Source of the DNA: an uncultured Oscillibacter sp.
Lineage (GTDB): Bacteria; Bacillota; Clostridia; Oscillospirales; Oscillospiraceae
Length of the DNA stretch: 6,586 nt
Reading direction: 5' to 3'
NCBI GenBank assembly: GCA_946183715.1
Contig: CAMHDB010000105.1
Span: 1 to 6,586, forward strand
Shown here: positions 5,662 through 6,586 of the stretch, piece after piece
Position numbering within the stretch: position 1 is the stretch's first letter
How the letters are laid out: the number at the start of each line of letters is the position of its first letter
Position numbers and translations under genes: made by a program
Notes under the pieces: generated by a model
Seen by the model: the letters and a program-made list of their open reading frames with translations, nothing else
Databases searched by the model: none
What the model was told of the DNA's origin: nothing

Positions 5662-6567
5662 ATGGAGAGTATTACCAGAATCATCACGCCGGAGGAGGAC
5701 GGGCTGACAGTACGGCGTTACCTCCGGGGCAGATTACACTTTTCTGCGCGGGCGGTGTCGCGCCTGACGCGCGCCGAGACGGGTATCATGGTCAACGGCG
5801 AGCGGGCCTTCACGATTCGCGTACTCCGCGCCGGGGACTGCCTGCGTGTCGAGACCGGAGACCAGCGCGGCCCCAAAAAGCCCCTGATTCCGGGCGATTG
5901 GCCTTTGCCGGTTCTCTGGGAGGACGAACACTTGCTCATTCTCGACAAGCCCGCCGGAATGACTTCCCACGCGTCGAACTTCGACCCGGAGGCGCCGAAT
6001 GTCGGCGGGGCGCTGGCGTACCGGCGCGGCGGCGGGTTCGTATTCCACCCGGTGAACCGCCTCGACCGGGGCACGTCGGGCGTCATGGTCGTGGCCAAAA
6101 GCGGCTACATTCACGACCGCCTCCGGCGCATGTTACACAGTCGCGCGTTCCGGCGGGAGTACCTTGCAATCTGCACGGCGACGCCGAACCCGCCGCGCGG
6201 GGTCATCGACGCGCCCATCGGGCGGGACGAGCGGTCAGTCGTGGCGCGCATGGTACGCCCCGACGGCGCGCAAGCCGTGACACTTTACGAGACGCTGTCG
6301 GCGGGGGCGCTGTCGCTGGTTCGACTGCGCCCACAGACCGGGCGAACTCATCAGCTGCGCGTACACATGGCGCATATCGGCTGTACGCTGTTGGGCGATT
6401 GGCTCTACGGCGTCGAAACGCCCCTGATTGCGCGTCCGGCGTTGCACTCCCACAGGCTGGATTTGCTCCACCCCGTCACCGGAGAGCGGTTAAAAATCGC
6501 CGCGCCGCTCCCCGACGATATGCGGCGGGTCATCGAAACGGAGGGGATGGATGGTCATGCACTGTAG
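5662..6567 (+). CDS. RluA-family pseudouridine synthase
   Basis: This 301-residue enzyme should convert specific uridines in rRNA or tRNA to pseudouridine. An N-terminal S4-like RNA-binding domain spans about residues 10-70 (LTVRRYLRGRL, ARAVSRLTRAETGIMVNG, RAGDCLRVE). The catalytic domain follows, with LWEDEHLLILDKPAGM and the active-site motif VNRLDRGTSGVMVVAKS, where D135 is the predicted catalytic aspartate. RLRPQTGRTHQLRVHMAHIGCTLLGDWLYG then completes the fold. The active-site motif has Asn in place of the His seen in HRLD homologues; the essential Arg-Leu-Asp is intact. The start at 5662 is supported by AAGGGGGG (5648-5655) six bases upstream; the frame opens at 5578 inside the metY terminator, which rules out the longer form. 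The target nucleotide (RluD-, RluC- or YjbO-like) cannot be decided. Confidence 0.92.
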   Translation: MESITRIITPEEDGLTVRRYLRGRLHFSARAVSRLTRAETGIMVNGERAFTIRVLRAGDCLRVETGDQRGPKKPLIPGDWPLPVLWEDEHLLILDKPAGMTSHASNFDPEAPNVGGALAYRRGGGFVFHPVNRLDRGTSGVMVVAKSGYIHDRLRRMLHSRAFRREYLAICTATPNPPRGVIDAPIGRDERSVVARMVRPDGAQAVTLYETLSAGALSLVRLRPQTGRTHQLRVHMAHIGCTLLGDWLYGVETPLIARPALHSHRLDLLHPVTGERLKIAAPLPDDMRRVIETEGMDGHAL

Positions 6568-6586
6568 TCGGGGCGGCGATTTTACA
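6551..6586 (+). CDS. Possible start of a downstream gene, cut by the window end
   Basis: GGAGGGG (6540-6546) stands four bases before an ATG at 6551, and another in-frame ATG follows at 6557 with ten-base spacing. The frame stays open to the window edge and overlaps the last codons of the pseudouridine synthase gene in another frame, as in translationally coupled genes. The visible dozen residues (MVMHCSRGGDFT) are too few to identify a family, and chance is a real possibility. Confidence 0.3.
   Translation, partial: MVMHCSRGGDFT

Overview
The window comes from a chromosome of moderately high GC (roughly 60% by eye). It most likely belongs to a spore-forming Clostridia-type Firmicute. The best lineage marker is a germination protease (gpr), found only in endospore formers. 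Strong AGGAG-type ribosome binding sites and near-consensus sigma-A promoters (TTGACA/TATAAT, 17-bp spacers) agree with this. I cannot name a genus.

Layout. (1) 59-1869: a two-gene type II restriction-modification operon on the + strand. A promoter is followed by a D12-class adenine methyltransferase and a DpnII/MboI-family endonuclease, and a hairpin shared with the convergent gene gpr ends the unit. The expected specificity is GATC. (2) 1870-2838: gpr on the - strand, with its own putative sporulation promoter. (3) 2767-3075: a 309-base stretch without a protein gene. On the - strand it holds an A/T-rich tract, a strong sigma-A promoter (TTGACA, 17 bp, TACTAT), a 20-bp palindrome at the predicted transcription start and a GC-rich hairpin followed by seven T. 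Together these could make an RNA of about 100 nt. The hairpin terminator of the next gene follows. (4) 3076-4173: a family 2 glycosyltransferase on the - strand with its own promoter. (5) 4211-5610: a consensus promoter, an O-acetylhomoserine sulfhydrylase-type PLP enzyme (metY) and a terminator. (6) 5612-6567: an RluA-family pseudouridine synthase with its own promoter, and possibly the first codons of a further gene overlapping its end.

Two observations stand out. First, GATC, the expected target of the restriction system, occurs once in 6,586 bp where composition predicts about twenty. Isoleucine codons after a G switch from ATC to ATT or ATA, so the whole segment appears adapted to the endonuclease. 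Second, the promoter/palindrome/hairpin unit upstream of gpr looks like a small regulatory RNA. It has a pyrimidine-rich segment complementary to a Shine-Dalgarno plus start codon, and may be controlled by a repressor that binds the palindrome.

Apart from the restriction pair, the genes appear to be separate transcription units with unrelated housekeeping or sporulation roles. No mobile element, tRNA, rRNA or CRISPR array was seen.
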